This document shows positions 1-6,085 of a stretch of 7,040 nucleotides of DNA, in pieces (the stretch's first letter is position 1; each line of letters opens with the position of its first letter). The notes beneath the pieces were generated by a model, which was not told the origin of the DNA, did not search any database, and saw only the letters and a program-made list of their open reading frames with translations. The position numbers were made by a program, and so were the translations under genes. This DNA comes from Lysobacterales bacterium (lineage in GTDB: Bacteria; Pseudomonadota; Gammaproteobacteria; Xanthomonadales; SZUA-36): positions 1 to 7,040 of the forward strand of contig JAKITM010000113.1 of the NCBI GenBank assembly GCA_021648045.1, read 5' to 3'.

Positions 1-1176
1 ATGAAGGCATTGAGTTTTTCAGGAACTGGTGGAGAATATTTCAAAATATGGATCGTCAATATTTTATTAGTCATCATTACATTAGGTTTGTACTACCCAT
101 GGGCTAAAGTGCGTAACAATAGATATTTTTATGCCAATAGTGTACTTGAGGGCAGGAACTTTGAATACCATGCCACTGGTAAGCAATTGTTTGTAGGTTA
201 TTTAATAGCAATGTCATTATTCATTGCCTTTGTACTTATTCAAAATATATCACCAATAGGCAGTGGTGTGGTATTGCTGATATTTTTTCTAGCTATTCCT
301 TGGATTATATGGAAAAGTTTAAAATTCAATCTGCGCATGTCGAGTTTTAGCAATGTACGGTTTAGCTTTGCCGGCGTAATATCTGAAGCGTATGTTAATT
401 ATTTATATTTACCTATTGCATTTTTTATAGCTATTTATGCTGTGCCGATTGGTGCAGTCGTCTTGATCTCTCTGTATTCAGAAGCATTAACACCTCTAAT
501 AAGCGTGTTTATTGGTGTCGCCGTCGTGATGTTTCTAGTGTTAGCGTTTTATTTATTTGCGTATATGAAAAAAAGAAATACAAGCTACTCTGTTAATGGT
601 TACCGGTTTGGTCAAGGTATCTTTACTACAAATTTAGAAACGGCTGAGTTTGCAAAAATTTTGGGTAAAACTATCGGATTATGGATATTAGCAATAGTGT
701 TTTTATTAGTAATATCGGGGTTAGTTATTGGAATTGATGGGTTTGCAAATTTCGCTGAAGCTATGAATGAATCTGAAGCGACAAGCGAAAATAATCAATC
801 ATTTGTTGGCACACTTGGGTTAATGTATCTTGGTTTTATAGTCGCTAGTCTATTAATAATGGCCTATTTCTATTCTAGGCAACGAGAGTATATCTTTGCT
901 AATTCATCACTAGATACTGATATTACCTTGGCTTCTACTTTGCAAGCAAGGTCTTTAGGATGGGTAATGATATCCAATTTCATTCTCATTATTTTCAGTT
1001 TAGGGTTAGCTATACCATGGGCAAAAGTCAGAATGGCCAGACTTATTTTGGAGAACACATTAGTTAATACTGATGTTGGGTTTGATCAGTATGTTACTCA
1101 AAAACAAGAAGAGCAATCATCATTAGGTGAACAAATTGGTGATGCCTTTGATGTGGATGTTGGAATAGGTATTTAA
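1..1176 (+). CDS. yjgN: YjgN-like DUF898 integral membrane protein
   Basis: This is a polytopic inner-membrane protein of the YjgN/DUF898 family, whose biochemical role is not established. At 391 aa its length matches E. coli YjgN (about 400 aa). Hydrophobic segments lie near residues 15-34, 63-80, 86-104, 133-157, 165-188, 222-244, 270-290 and 319-338. The N-terminal sequence around GGEYFKIWIVN and the motif YYPWAKVRNNRYFYAN (31-46) are typical of the family. The C-terminal half repeats the motif as IPWAKVRMARLILEN (338-352), so the protein has an internal two-fold sequence repeat. The C-terminal tail (365-391) is polar and acidic. The ATG is the first base of the window, so no ribosome binding site is visible. 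A longer start cannot be formally excluded, but the N-terminus aligns with the usual family start. The M48 peptidase gene follows directly, suggesting one transcript. Confidence 0.9.
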   Translation: MKALSFSGTGGEYFKIWIVNILLVIITLGLYYPWAKVRNNRYFYANSVLEGRNFEYHATGKQLFVGYLIAMSLFIAFVLIQNISPIGSGVVLLIFFLAIPWIIWKSLKFNLRMSSFSNVRFSFAGVISEAYVNYLYLPIAFFIAIYAVPIGAVVLISLYSEALTPLISVFIGVAVVMFLVLAFYLFAYMKKRNTSYSVNGYRFGQGIFTTNLETAEFAKILGKTIGLWILAIVFLLVISGLVIGIDGFANFAEAMNESEATSENNQSFVGTLGLMYLGFIVASLLIMAYFYSRQREYIFANSSLDTDITLASTLQARSLGWVMISNFILIIFSLGLAIPWAKVRMARLILENTLVNTDVGFDQYVTQKQEEQSSLGEQIGDAFDVDVGIGI

Positions 1177-2322
1177 TTGCCAATTCAAGGTGTGTGGTAC
1201 CCACAAGGCAGCGCTGCGAATAGTCTAGCAGCGTTCTCTATTGCCGATAAACTTTACACGGTAGAGGTTAATGGCGATAAAATTACGGGACACATGCAGA
1301 GAGTCTCTGTTAGTGATCGTTTGGCTAATGTTGAGCGGAAGCTGACGCTTGAAGATGGTTCAATATTCGCTACTGCAGATAATGACGGGGTCGATGAGTT
1401 GTTTAGAGATCATATCCGTTCTAATCGTTTTATTCATACCTTAGAGTCTCATTTTGGTTTTGTGTTGGTTGCATTAGCAATCACGCTTGTTTTGACCTTT
1501 GCTTTTTTTAAATGGGGTGTGCCGTGGACGAGCACAAAAATAGCTCACTCTCTACCCCATAAAACCAATGAATTAATTGCCAATAACACACTTGAATTTT
1601 TAGATAAATATTTTTTTGATAAAAGTAAACTTGATTCAAAAAAAATAGAACAAATTACCCGACATTTTGAAACAAGAATTATCGAGCTAGAAGAAAACCT
1701 TGGTGAAGTTGACTTTAAACTAAGCTTTAGAGCATGGTCTGCTGGTGATAAAGGCATACCAAATGCTTTGGCATTGCCTTCAGGTGATATTATTTTAACC
1801 GACACTTTCGTAGAGTTAAGTCAAACTCAAGATGAAATTGATGCGGTACTATTGCATGAAATGGGACATGTGATGCATCGCCATTCATTGCAGATGGTCA
1901 TTAAAGCCACGATGGTTACAACCGTTGTAATGATGGTGACTGGCGATAGCAATGGTCTAGCAGATTTGGGTCTGGGCTTAGGTTCTTTGCTGGTGAGTAG
2001 TAATTATTCAAGAGGGCATGAGTCGGAAGCAGATATTTATGCCTTTGAACACATGTTAAAAGCAAAAATTGATCCTCAAGCATTTTCCGATATCATGAAT
2101 CGTATGACGGAATACATGCTTGAACCAAATAAAACTAAAGGAAAAGTTAAACAGGTAAACAAGAGTAACGGCGAAAGCAAAAGATCAAACAAAGTGAATG
2201 GAAATAGTATTTTAGACTATCTTTCTTCACACCCTAGCACAGCCGAGCGGGTTGAATTAGCTGAGCAATATAGTGAGTGTTTCAAAAAAAGTTTGAAATT
2301 ATGTGTAATTGATACTTTGTAA
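1177..2322 (+). CDS. Membrane-anchored M48 family zinc metallopeptidase
   Basis: This is probably a zinc-dependent endopeptidase of the M48 (HtpX/Ste24/BepA-like) family, with its catalytic domain beyond a single membrane anchor. About 90 N-terminal residues start with GVWYPQGSAAN, a start seen in peptidases next to yjgN. A transmembrane helix follows (about 93-114), then the peptidase domain. The zinc site is HEMGH (H227, E228, H231), with E282 in HESEAD as probable third ligand. The motif SHPSTAERV (351-359) is the usual M48 C-terminal signature. A Lys/Asn/Ser-rich insert (about 317-345) looks like a flexible linker. The gene starts with TTG directly after the yjgN TAA and in the same frame. 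AGG at 1167-1169, 7 nt upstream, is a plausible ribosome binding site, so translational coupling is likely. The substrate is unknown. Inference: the two proteins act together in envelope maintenance. Confidence 0.88.
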   Translation: MPIQGVWYPQGSAANSLAAFSIADKLYTVEVNGDKITGHMQRVSVSDRLANVERKLTLEDGSIFATADNDGVDELFRDHIRSNRFIHTLESHFGFVLVALAITLVLTFAFFKWGVPWTSTKIAHSLPHKTNELIANNTLEFLDKYFFDKSKLDSKKIEQITRHFETRIIELEENLGEVDFKLSFRAWSAGDKGIPNALALPSGDIILTDTFVELSQTQDEIDAVLLHEMGHVMHRHSLQMVIKATMVTTVVMMVTGDSNGLADLGLGLGSLLVSSNYSRGHESEADIYAFEHMLKAKIDPQAFSDIMNRMTEYMLEPNKTKGKVKQVNKSNGESKRSNKVNGNSILDYLSSHPSTAERVELAEQYSECFKKSLKLCVIDTL

Positions 2323-2381
2323 AGAGTGATGAAAAACCAAGTCAAAATGGTTCTAATGTTGTTGTTAATGAGAAGTTACAT

Positions 2382-2434
2382 AGGCTTAACTACCATTCGG
2401 TACCATTCGGGAGGTACCATTCGGGACAGACCCC
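2382..2434. repeat. AGGCTTAAC / ACCATTCGG repeat module, three tandem-like units
   Basis: AGGCTTAAC at 2382-2390 is followed by three copies of TACCATTCGG (2391-2400, 2401-2410 and 2415-2424) and then GGACAGACCCC. A related single-unit version lies at 5586-5618 (AGGCTTAAC, then CCATTCGGGAC and a C-run). The first two units are perfectly tandem; the third is offset by GAGG. This looks like partial duplications of a dispersed intergenic repeat. No protein-coding content is credible here. Confidence 0.65.
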
Positions 2435-2505
2435 AACCTGCGATATTTCTGATAAAGGCGACTAAGCCGGGGCGGTGCCTTTGGGTACCGATCAGCCCCG
2501 TAACC

Positions 2506-2605
2506 GTAGGGTGGGCATTTATGCCCACGCGTAAAAGCCAGTCAACCCGACCCTGTTTCTCGGATAGTTATAATTTCGCTGCGTGGGCATAAATGCCCAC
2601 CCTAC
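2506..2605. repeat. REPIN-like pair of inverted REP sequences
   Basis: Two 25-bp arms, 2506-2530 and 2581-2605, are perfect reverse complements, separated by 50 bp. Each arm starts from its outer end with GTAG, followed by a near-perfect hairpin, GTGGGCAT-TT-ATGCCCAC. A GTAG tetranucleotide next to a palindrome is the hallmark of REP sequences, which are mobilised by REP-associated tyrosine transposases (RAYTs). Two REPs in inverted orientation form a REPIN. No RAYT gene lies in the window, so a trans-acting one elsewhere in the genome is inferred. The structure could also act as an RNA hairpin or weak terminator after the M48 gene, but no T-tract supports that. Confidence 0.75.
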
Positions 2606-2688
2606 CGGGTAAAAACCCAGAGGAGACAAACCTATTAGCCCGATCTCATTTTAGGGGCAATCAAGCAGCTTTAAATGGTATGCTAAAC
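2602..2688. repeat. 87-bp direct repeat, left copy (cut by IS66)
   Basis: This copy matches 5499-5585 at 84 of 87 positions; the differences are at 2630, 2670 and 2672. It starts with CTACCGGGTAAAAACCCAG, which contains a small GGGT/ACCC hairpin, and ends at GCTAAAC, one base before the left end of the IS66 element. Its first four bases overlap the right REP arm. In the other copy the sequence continues into AGGCTT, which completes a longer stem, so the left copy seems truncated by the transposon or by a linked rearrangement. Confidence 0.85.
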
Positions 2689-2689
2689 C

Positions 2690-2714
2690 GTAAGCGCAAA
2701 GCAAACCCCACCCT
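2690..2714 (+). repeat. IS66 left terminal inverted repeat
   Basis: It starts GTAAGCGCAAAGCAAACCCC. Compared with the reverse complement of 5175-5199 it is identical at 18 of 25 positions, including all of the first seven bases. This fixes the left element boundary at 2690. Confidence 0.75.
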
Positions 2715-2772
2715 GTTTTCCTGATCAATTTTCGTTCACGCTATAGACCTGATAAATCAGGAGTAGCAAGTG

Positions 2773-3105
2773 ATGCAAAATATAATGTCTTCGTTGACTA
2801 AACGCCAGCGTTATTGGCTTCAACATATCCATGCTTGCGAAGCCGATGGTAAAAACCTGTCGGAATATGCTGCGACCCATGGTATAGCAGTACAAGCCCT
2901 GTATGCGGGTAGAAGCATCTTGGTGAAGAAGGGCGTGCTGCCTGCTGTACGACCCGCCCGCTTTCAACGGGTACAGGTTCTGGATGCACATCCCGACAGC
3001 CAGTGGCGGATTGGTTTGCCCAACGGTGTATCGATAGCCTTTGTCGGTGATGTGGATAGTGGTTCTTTGGCTAGCATATTAAATGTGGCTGCAACACTTG
3101 AATGA
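2773..3105 (+). CDS. tnpA: IS66 accessory protein TnpA
   Basis: This is the small first protein of IS66 elements, which is needed with TnpB and TnpC for transposition and probably acts as a DNA-binding helper. It has 110 aa from the ATG at 2773. The N-terminal part (SLTKRQRYWLQHIHACEADG, then SEYAATHGI and ALYAGRSILVKKG) has a helix-turn-helix-like pattern typical of IS66 OrfA. The C-terminal part (WRIGLPNGVSIAFVGDVD, then LASILNVAATLE) matches the family's usual ending. AGGAG at 2759-2763 lies 9 nt from the ATG. A GTG at 2770 is an alternative start adding one residue. The stop overlaps the tnpB start by 4 nt (ATGA), so the two are probably translationally coupled. Confidence 0.85.
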   Translation: MQNIMSSLTKRQRYWLQHIHACEADGKNLSEYAATHGIAVQALYAGRSILVKKGVLPAVRPARFQRVQVLDAHPDSQWRIGLPNGVSIAFVGDVDSGSLASILNVAATLE

Positions 3106-3461
3106 TGCGCCCATCGAATGACCTTCCAGAAGTTTACCTGTGCCGGGATATTGTTGATTTTAGAAAAGGTATTAATGGGCTGGCGATACTGGTGGAAGCT
3201 GAGCTGGAACGAGATCCCTTCTCTGAACACTTGTTTGTGTTCTGCAACCGCAAGCATGACAAGGTCAAGATCCTTTACTGGGAGCGTAACGGCTATTGCC
3301 TGTGGCAAAAGAGCCTGGAGCGGGCGAAGTTCAAATGGCCACGCAAGGCGCAGGATGGGGTGATTAGTATGACCGGGCAGCAGTTAAATTGGTTATTGGA
3401 TGGCTATGATGTTATGGCTATGCAGGCGCATAAAAGACTGCACTATCATAGTGTTTTATAA
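3102..3461 (+). CDS. tnpB: IS66 accessory protein TnpB
   Basis: TnpB is the conserved second protein of IS66 elements (IS66 Orf2 family) and is required for transposition, with no defined enzymatic activity. At 119 aa it has the usual family length. Recognisable stretches are the early DIVDFRKGINGLAILVE, then FVFCNRKHDKVKILYWERNG, then CLWQKSLERAKFKWP, and the C-terminal LNWLLDGYD. Translation starts at ATG 3102, inside the tnpA stop (ATGA overlap). A second ATG follows at 3105, and either may be used. The reading frame is intact, with no missing family block. It ends 35 nt before tnpC. Confidence 0.93.
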   Translation: MMRPSNDLPEVYLCRDIVDFRKGINGLAILVEAELERDPFSEHLFVFCNRKHDKVKILYWERNGYCLWQKSLERAKFKWPRKAQDGVISMTGQQLNWLLDGYDVMAMQAHKRLHYHSVL

Positions 3462-3496
3462 GGTATTTATGTCTATTTTGCGGTATAATATAAGGT

Positions 3497-5128
3497 ATGA
3501 AAGAGGTCTTAAATCAGCTGCCAGATGACATAGAATCACTCAAGTCTCTGGTGGTTGAGCAAGTGCTAAAACTCACAGAAACTTCAACTCACAATAAGCG
3601 GCTTGCCGCTCAGAATCAGCGTTACAAAGCCGACAAACAAGCGGTAGTTCAAAAGAATAAACATCTCAAAACCCAGATTCTCACCCTCCAGGAACAACTA
3701 AACCTGGCGCTGGCCAGGCGTTATGCCGCCAGTAGTGAGAAGATCAACCCCAATCAATACCGTCTGTTTGATGAAGCCGAGACCGATCAAGAGCTTCCGC
3801 CAGAAGATGCCGAAGTCATCGTTCCGGCACACACACGTAAGAAAGGTGGGCGCAAGAAGTTACCCAAGACCTTGCCGCGCGTAGAGGTCGTTTATGAACT
3901 TAGCACTGCTGAGCGCATCTGCCCACACGATGGTGCCACTTTAGCCGAGATCGGCGAGGTCACTTCTGAACAGCTCGATATTGTACCGGCTAAGATCCAG
4001 GTCATCCGGCATATCCGCAAGCAATACGCTTGTGCCTGTGGCCAGTGCATCCGCACAGCGGCGTTGCCCAACCAGCCGATTCCCAAGAGTATGGCATCGC
4101 CGGGCTTGTTGGCGCATATCAGCGTATCAAAATACCAGGATGCCTTACCGTTGTACCGGCAAGAAACCATCTTACGGCGTATCGGTGTAGAAATACCCCG
4201 TGCTACGCTGGCCAACTGGATGATCCGTTCGGGTAAGTTGATCCAGCCGCTGATTAACCTGTTACGCGATCAGATGCTGGATTACGATATCATCCAGATG
4301 GATGAAACTACAGTACAGGTACTCAAGGAGCCGGACAAACGGGCGCAATCAAAATCCTATATCTGGTTGCAGCGCGGCGGTCCGCCGGGCAAACCGGTGG
4401 TACTTTATGACTATGATCCCGGGCGCAGTAGCCAGGTACCCAAACGCTTGCTGGAAGGCTTTAGCGGGTATCTACAAACCGATGGGTATGATGGCTACAA
4501 TGCAGTCGTTGCTGCCAATGGACTGGTACATCTGGGTTGCATGGCACATGCCCGGCGGCGGTTCAATGATGCGGTCAAAGCTCAAGGGCGGAATAAGAAA
4601 CGTGGTCAGGCACACCGCGGCTTATCGCTGATCCGCCAGTTGTATCGGGTTGAAACCTTGGCGCGTAAACTGACGGTAGAAGAACGCTATGCCATGCGCC
4701 AACAACAGGCAACACCGATCATAAAAGAAATACGCGAATGGCTGAAGGACACCCTGCCACAGATATCGCCATCGAGTGCTACCGGTAAGGCGTTGAGTTA
4801 TCTGCACAATGAATGGCGACACCTAACCGCTTATCTAAAAGATGGCCGCCTGGAGATCGATAATAACGGTGCTGAAAACGCCATCCGGCCATTCGTGCTG
4901 GGTCGGAAGAACTGGTTGTTCAGCACTTCAGTCAAAGGCGTGAAGTCCAGTACCAATCTATACTCGCTGATCGAAACAGCCAAAGCCAACGCTCTGGAAC
5001 CGTATGCTTATCTGCGCTATATCTTTACTGAACTGCCGAAAGCAGATACTGTGGAAGCCATAGAAGCAATGCTGCCAACTACCATCAGCATGGATCAGAT
5101 CCAGTTAATCAAGCCTGTGGTTTATTAA
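3497..5128 (+). CDS. tnpC: IS66-family transposase TnpC
   Basis: This is the DDE transposase that cuts and joins the IS66 ends. It has 543 aa, full length for the family. Domains in order are an N-terminal coiled coil/leucine-zipper region (about 10-75), a proline- and basic-rich linker (100-128), a zinc-finger-like block with C142, H144, C179, C181 and C184, the DDE catalytic core (about 190-475), and the IS66 C-terminal segment (EPYAYLRYIFTELP, 501-514). The likely catalytic residues are D269 (QMDETTVQV), D329 (QTDGYDGY) and E460 (NNGAENAIRP). A stop codon lies just upstream in frame (3491-3493), so ATG 3497 is the earliest start. AAGG ends one base before the ATG, too close for a good ribosome binding site. 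TATAAT at 3484-3489 could be a promoter element, but no good -35 is seen. Confidence 0.95.
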   Translation: MKEVLNQLPDDIESLKSLVVEQVLKLTETSTHNKRLAAQNQRYKADKQAVVQKNKHLKTQILTLQEQLNLALARRYAASSEKINPNQYRLFDEAETDQELPPEDAEVIVPAHTRKKGGRKKLPKTLPRVEVVYELSTAERICPHDGATLAEIGEVTSEQLDIVPAKIQVIRHIRKQYACACGQCIRTAALPNQPIPKSMASPGLLAHISVSKYQDALPLYRQETILRRIGVEIPRATLANWMIRSGKLIQPLINLLRDQMLDYDIIQMDETTVQVLKEPDKRAQSKSYIWLQRGGPPGKPVVLYDYDPGRSSQVPKRLLEGFSGYLQTDGYDGYNAVVAANGLVHLGCMAHARRRFNDAVKAQGRNKKRGQAHRGLSLIRQLYRVETLARKLTVEERYAMRQQQATPIIKEIREWLKDTLPQISPSSATGKALSYLHNEWRHLTAYLKDGRLEIDNNGAENAIRPFVLGRKNWLFSTSVKGVKSSTNLYSLIETAKANALEPYAYLRYIFTELPKADTVEAIEAMLPTTISMDQIQLIKPVVY

Positions 5129-5136
5129 CCGCTTAC
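5121..5136 (+). repeat. Inner copy of the IS66 right-end sequence
   Basis: TTTATTAACCGCTTAC is repeated exactly at 5184-5199, the true right end. A second pair, CATGGATCAGATC at 5089-5101 and 5147-5159, lies in the same order, with an offset of 58 rather than 63 bp. The right end therefore seems to be an imperfect tandem duplication that also includes the last codons of tnpC. Confidence 0.7.
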
Positions 5137-5174
5137 GCAATATCAACATGGATCAGATCAGGGGCGGATGAGCA

Positions 5175-5199
5175 AGGGCGGTGTTTATTAACCGCTTAC
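5175..5199 (-). repeat. IS66 right terminal inverted repeat
   Basis: Its reverse complement starts GTAAGCGGTTAATAAACACC and matches the left terminus at 18 of 25 positions. The outer boundary at 5199 is supported because an in-frame IS110 transposase fragment begins at 5200. Confidence 0.72.
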
Positions 5200-5445
5200 C
5201 TTAGTGCAACACGCCATGATCCGTATGTACGGGGCTACTATCAGCACCTGGTGGAAGACAATGGTTTAAAGAAAATACAAGCTGTTATCGCTGTTATCGC
5301 TGTTATCGCTGTTATCGCTGTTATCGCTGTTATCGCTGTTATCGCTGTAATGCGTAAGCTGCTACACGCTCTGCACGGCATGCTGAAAAATATGACAGCC
5401 TTCGACAATACGCGCTTTTATCGCTTGCCTGTAAACGACTCATAA
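5200..5445 (+). pseudogene. IS110-family transposase, C-terminal fragment
   Basis: Translated in frame from 5200, the sequence reads LSATRHDPYVRGYYQHLVED, continues NGLKKIQ, then an Ala-Val-Ile array, then MRKLLHALHGMLKN and a short tail ending FDNTRFYRLPVNDS. The order ATRHxP, then YYQHL, then KK, then a hydrophobic run into MRKLLHALHGML is the C-terminal end of IS110-family (DEDD) transposases. About 80 codons remain. The rest of the gene, including the DEDD catalytic part, is absent from the window. A GTG at 5251 could start a 64-aa ORF, but it would not be functional as a transposase. The fragment starts exactly where IS66 ends, so IS66 most likely inserted into this gene and the upstream half was later lost. 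It cannot be assigned to the IS110 or IS1111 subgroup from this remnant. Confidence 0.8.
5281..5343 (+). repeat. 9-bp tandem array, seven units of GCTGTTATC
   Basis: Seven perfect copies of GCTGTTATC are followed by a near-copy, GCTGTAATG (5344-5352). In the IS110 remnant frame each unit encodes Ala-Val-Ile, giving seven AVI triplets and then AVM. IS110 relatives have a single short hydrophobic stretch before MRKLL, so this looks like an in-frame expansion of one ancestral unit by slipped-strand replication. Confidence 0.95.
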
Positions 5446-5498
5446 TAGAGAGAATCTATCATGAGCTTATAATTTATACTTGAGGTTTAACAGAGTAT

Positions 5499-5585
5499 CT
5501 ACCGGGTAAAAACCCAGAGGAGACAAGCCTATTAGCCCGATCTCATTTTAGGGGCAATCAAGCAGCGTCAAATGGTATGCTAAAC
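5499..5585. repeat. 87-bp direct repeat, right copy
   Basis: It is identical to 2602-2688 at 84 of 87 positions and in the same orientation. In this copy AAGCCTATTAGC (5525-5536) can pair with GCTAAACAGGCTT (5579-5591), with a small bulge. The full repeat is therefore a hairpin-forming unit that reaches a few bases past the shared segment. The two copies bracket IS66 plus the IS110 fragment. It holds no credible coding sequence. Confidence 0.85.
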
Positions 5586-5618
5586 AGGCTTAACTTAGTG
5601 CCATTCGGGACTGCCCCC
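5586..5618. repeat. AGGCTTAAC / CCATTCGGGAC module, single unit
   Basis: AGGCTTAAC (5586-5594), then TTAGTG, then CCATTCGGGAC and a C-run correspond to the module at 2382-2434, but with one CCATTCGG unit instead of three. It directly follows the 87-bp repeat. The 8 bases at 5594-5601 (CTTAGTGC) are also the 8 bases just outside the IS66 right end. Confidence 0.55.
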
Positions 5619-5633
5619 TATTCTTGCTATTCT

Positions 5634-5655
5634 GTGGCCAAAATAACTTGACCAC
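5634..5655. other. Hairpin downstream of the minus-strand membrane gene
   Basis: GTGGCCAA (5634-5641) and TTGACCAC (5648-5655) form an 8-bp stem with one wobble pair and a 6-nt loop. It sits 25 bp past the stop of the minus-strand gene at 5681-6085. No T-tract follows on the minus strand, so a role as terminator or mRNA 3'-end stabiliser is only possible, not shown. Confidence 0.35.
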
Positions 5656-5680
5656 TACAATTCTGTGCCTATTTTTTACG

Positions 5681-6085
5681 CTAATAGATATCTTTGCTAG
5701 TTTTATTAAGCACCTTAATAAGGCTTCGTGTGACCAAGTATGCAATACCATGGATCAGATACATAGCAACTATATTCGCTATTAGTATCATGAGGATACC
5801 TATTCCAGATATGTCGAAAAGTATAAGACCATTAATAACAAACACTTCTGCTATAAAAAAGGTTACTATCAGTATAAAAGACCGAGCAGTATATTCCGGA
5901 GGGCTACGCCTCGCACCAACAACACCAACTATCACTGATATTATTGCTGCTGGAATCAGCGCAAACAAGTGCAAAGAAGCAACCATGTAACCATACCCAT
6001 TTGCGTTAGCAAGAGGCGAAAAGAAAATAGCCAATAAAACCGAATATTGGCACCATACATTATAATTTCCAGAGCGATATTTCAT
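5681..6085 (-). CDS. Small integral membrane protein, unrecognised
   Basis: I do not recognise this 134-aa protein. It is very hydrophobic. A first segment (about 12-28) ends in FSPLANANG, which could be a signal peptide with an Ala-x-Ala cleavage site or a first membrane helix. Three clear helices follow at about 34-57, 68-90 and 94-118. A basic loop, GARRSPPEYTARS (57-69), lies between the first two of these. The tail is short and positively charged (VTRSLIKVLNKTSK). ATG at 6085 has AGGA 4 nt upstream (reading on the minus strand), a reasonable though close ribosome binding site. The plus-strand ORF over the same bases is a shadow. The gene lies downstream of the BrnT/BrnA operon on the same strand, but 177 bp away, so a separate promoter is likely. 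No function is proposed. Confidence 0.7.
   Translation of the reverse strand: MKYRSGNYNVWCQYSVLLAIFFSPLANANGYGYMVASLHLFALIPAAIISVIVGVVGARRSPPEYTARSFILIVTFFIAEVFVINGLILFDISGIGILMILIANIVAMYLIHGIAYLVTRSLIKVLNKTSKDIY

Larger units (their letters stand above)
2690..5199 (+). mobile_element. IS66-family insertion sequence, apparently complete
   Basis: The element is 2,510 bp with the standard IS66 gene order tnpA-tnpB-tnpC, all open and full length. Both ends start with GTAAGCG reading inward, as expected for IS66 termini, and the first 25 bp of the two ends match at 18 positions. IS66 elements normally make 8-bp target duplications. Here the flanks differ (GCTAAACC on the left, CTTAGTGC on the right), so an adjacent deletion or recombination after insertion is likely. 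The right flank is the C-terminal coding part of an IS110 transposase, in frame from the first base, which suggests insertion into that gene. The left flank is an 87-bp repeat rather than the expected IS110 5' part. Confidence 0.88.

Noticed and set aside
2326..2592. Open frame of 88 aa after the M48 gene
   Set aside because: It runs across the ACCATTCGG units and most of the REPIN, has no family-like content and no convincing ribosome binding site.
5281..5343. CRISPR array
   Set aside because: The units are 9 bp, perfectly contiguous and have no spacers; this is a tandem repeat.
5251..5445. Independent 64-aa gene with an AVI-repeat protein
   Set aside because: The same frame continues upstream to 5200 with IS110-like residues, and the downstream part matches the IS110 C-terminus, so it is a transposase remnant and not a new repeat protein.
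5694..5990. Plus-strand 98-aa frame opposite the membrane protein gene
   Set aside because: It is the antisense shadow of the minus-strand gene, whose product has a coherent membrane-protein pattern and a ribosome binding site.
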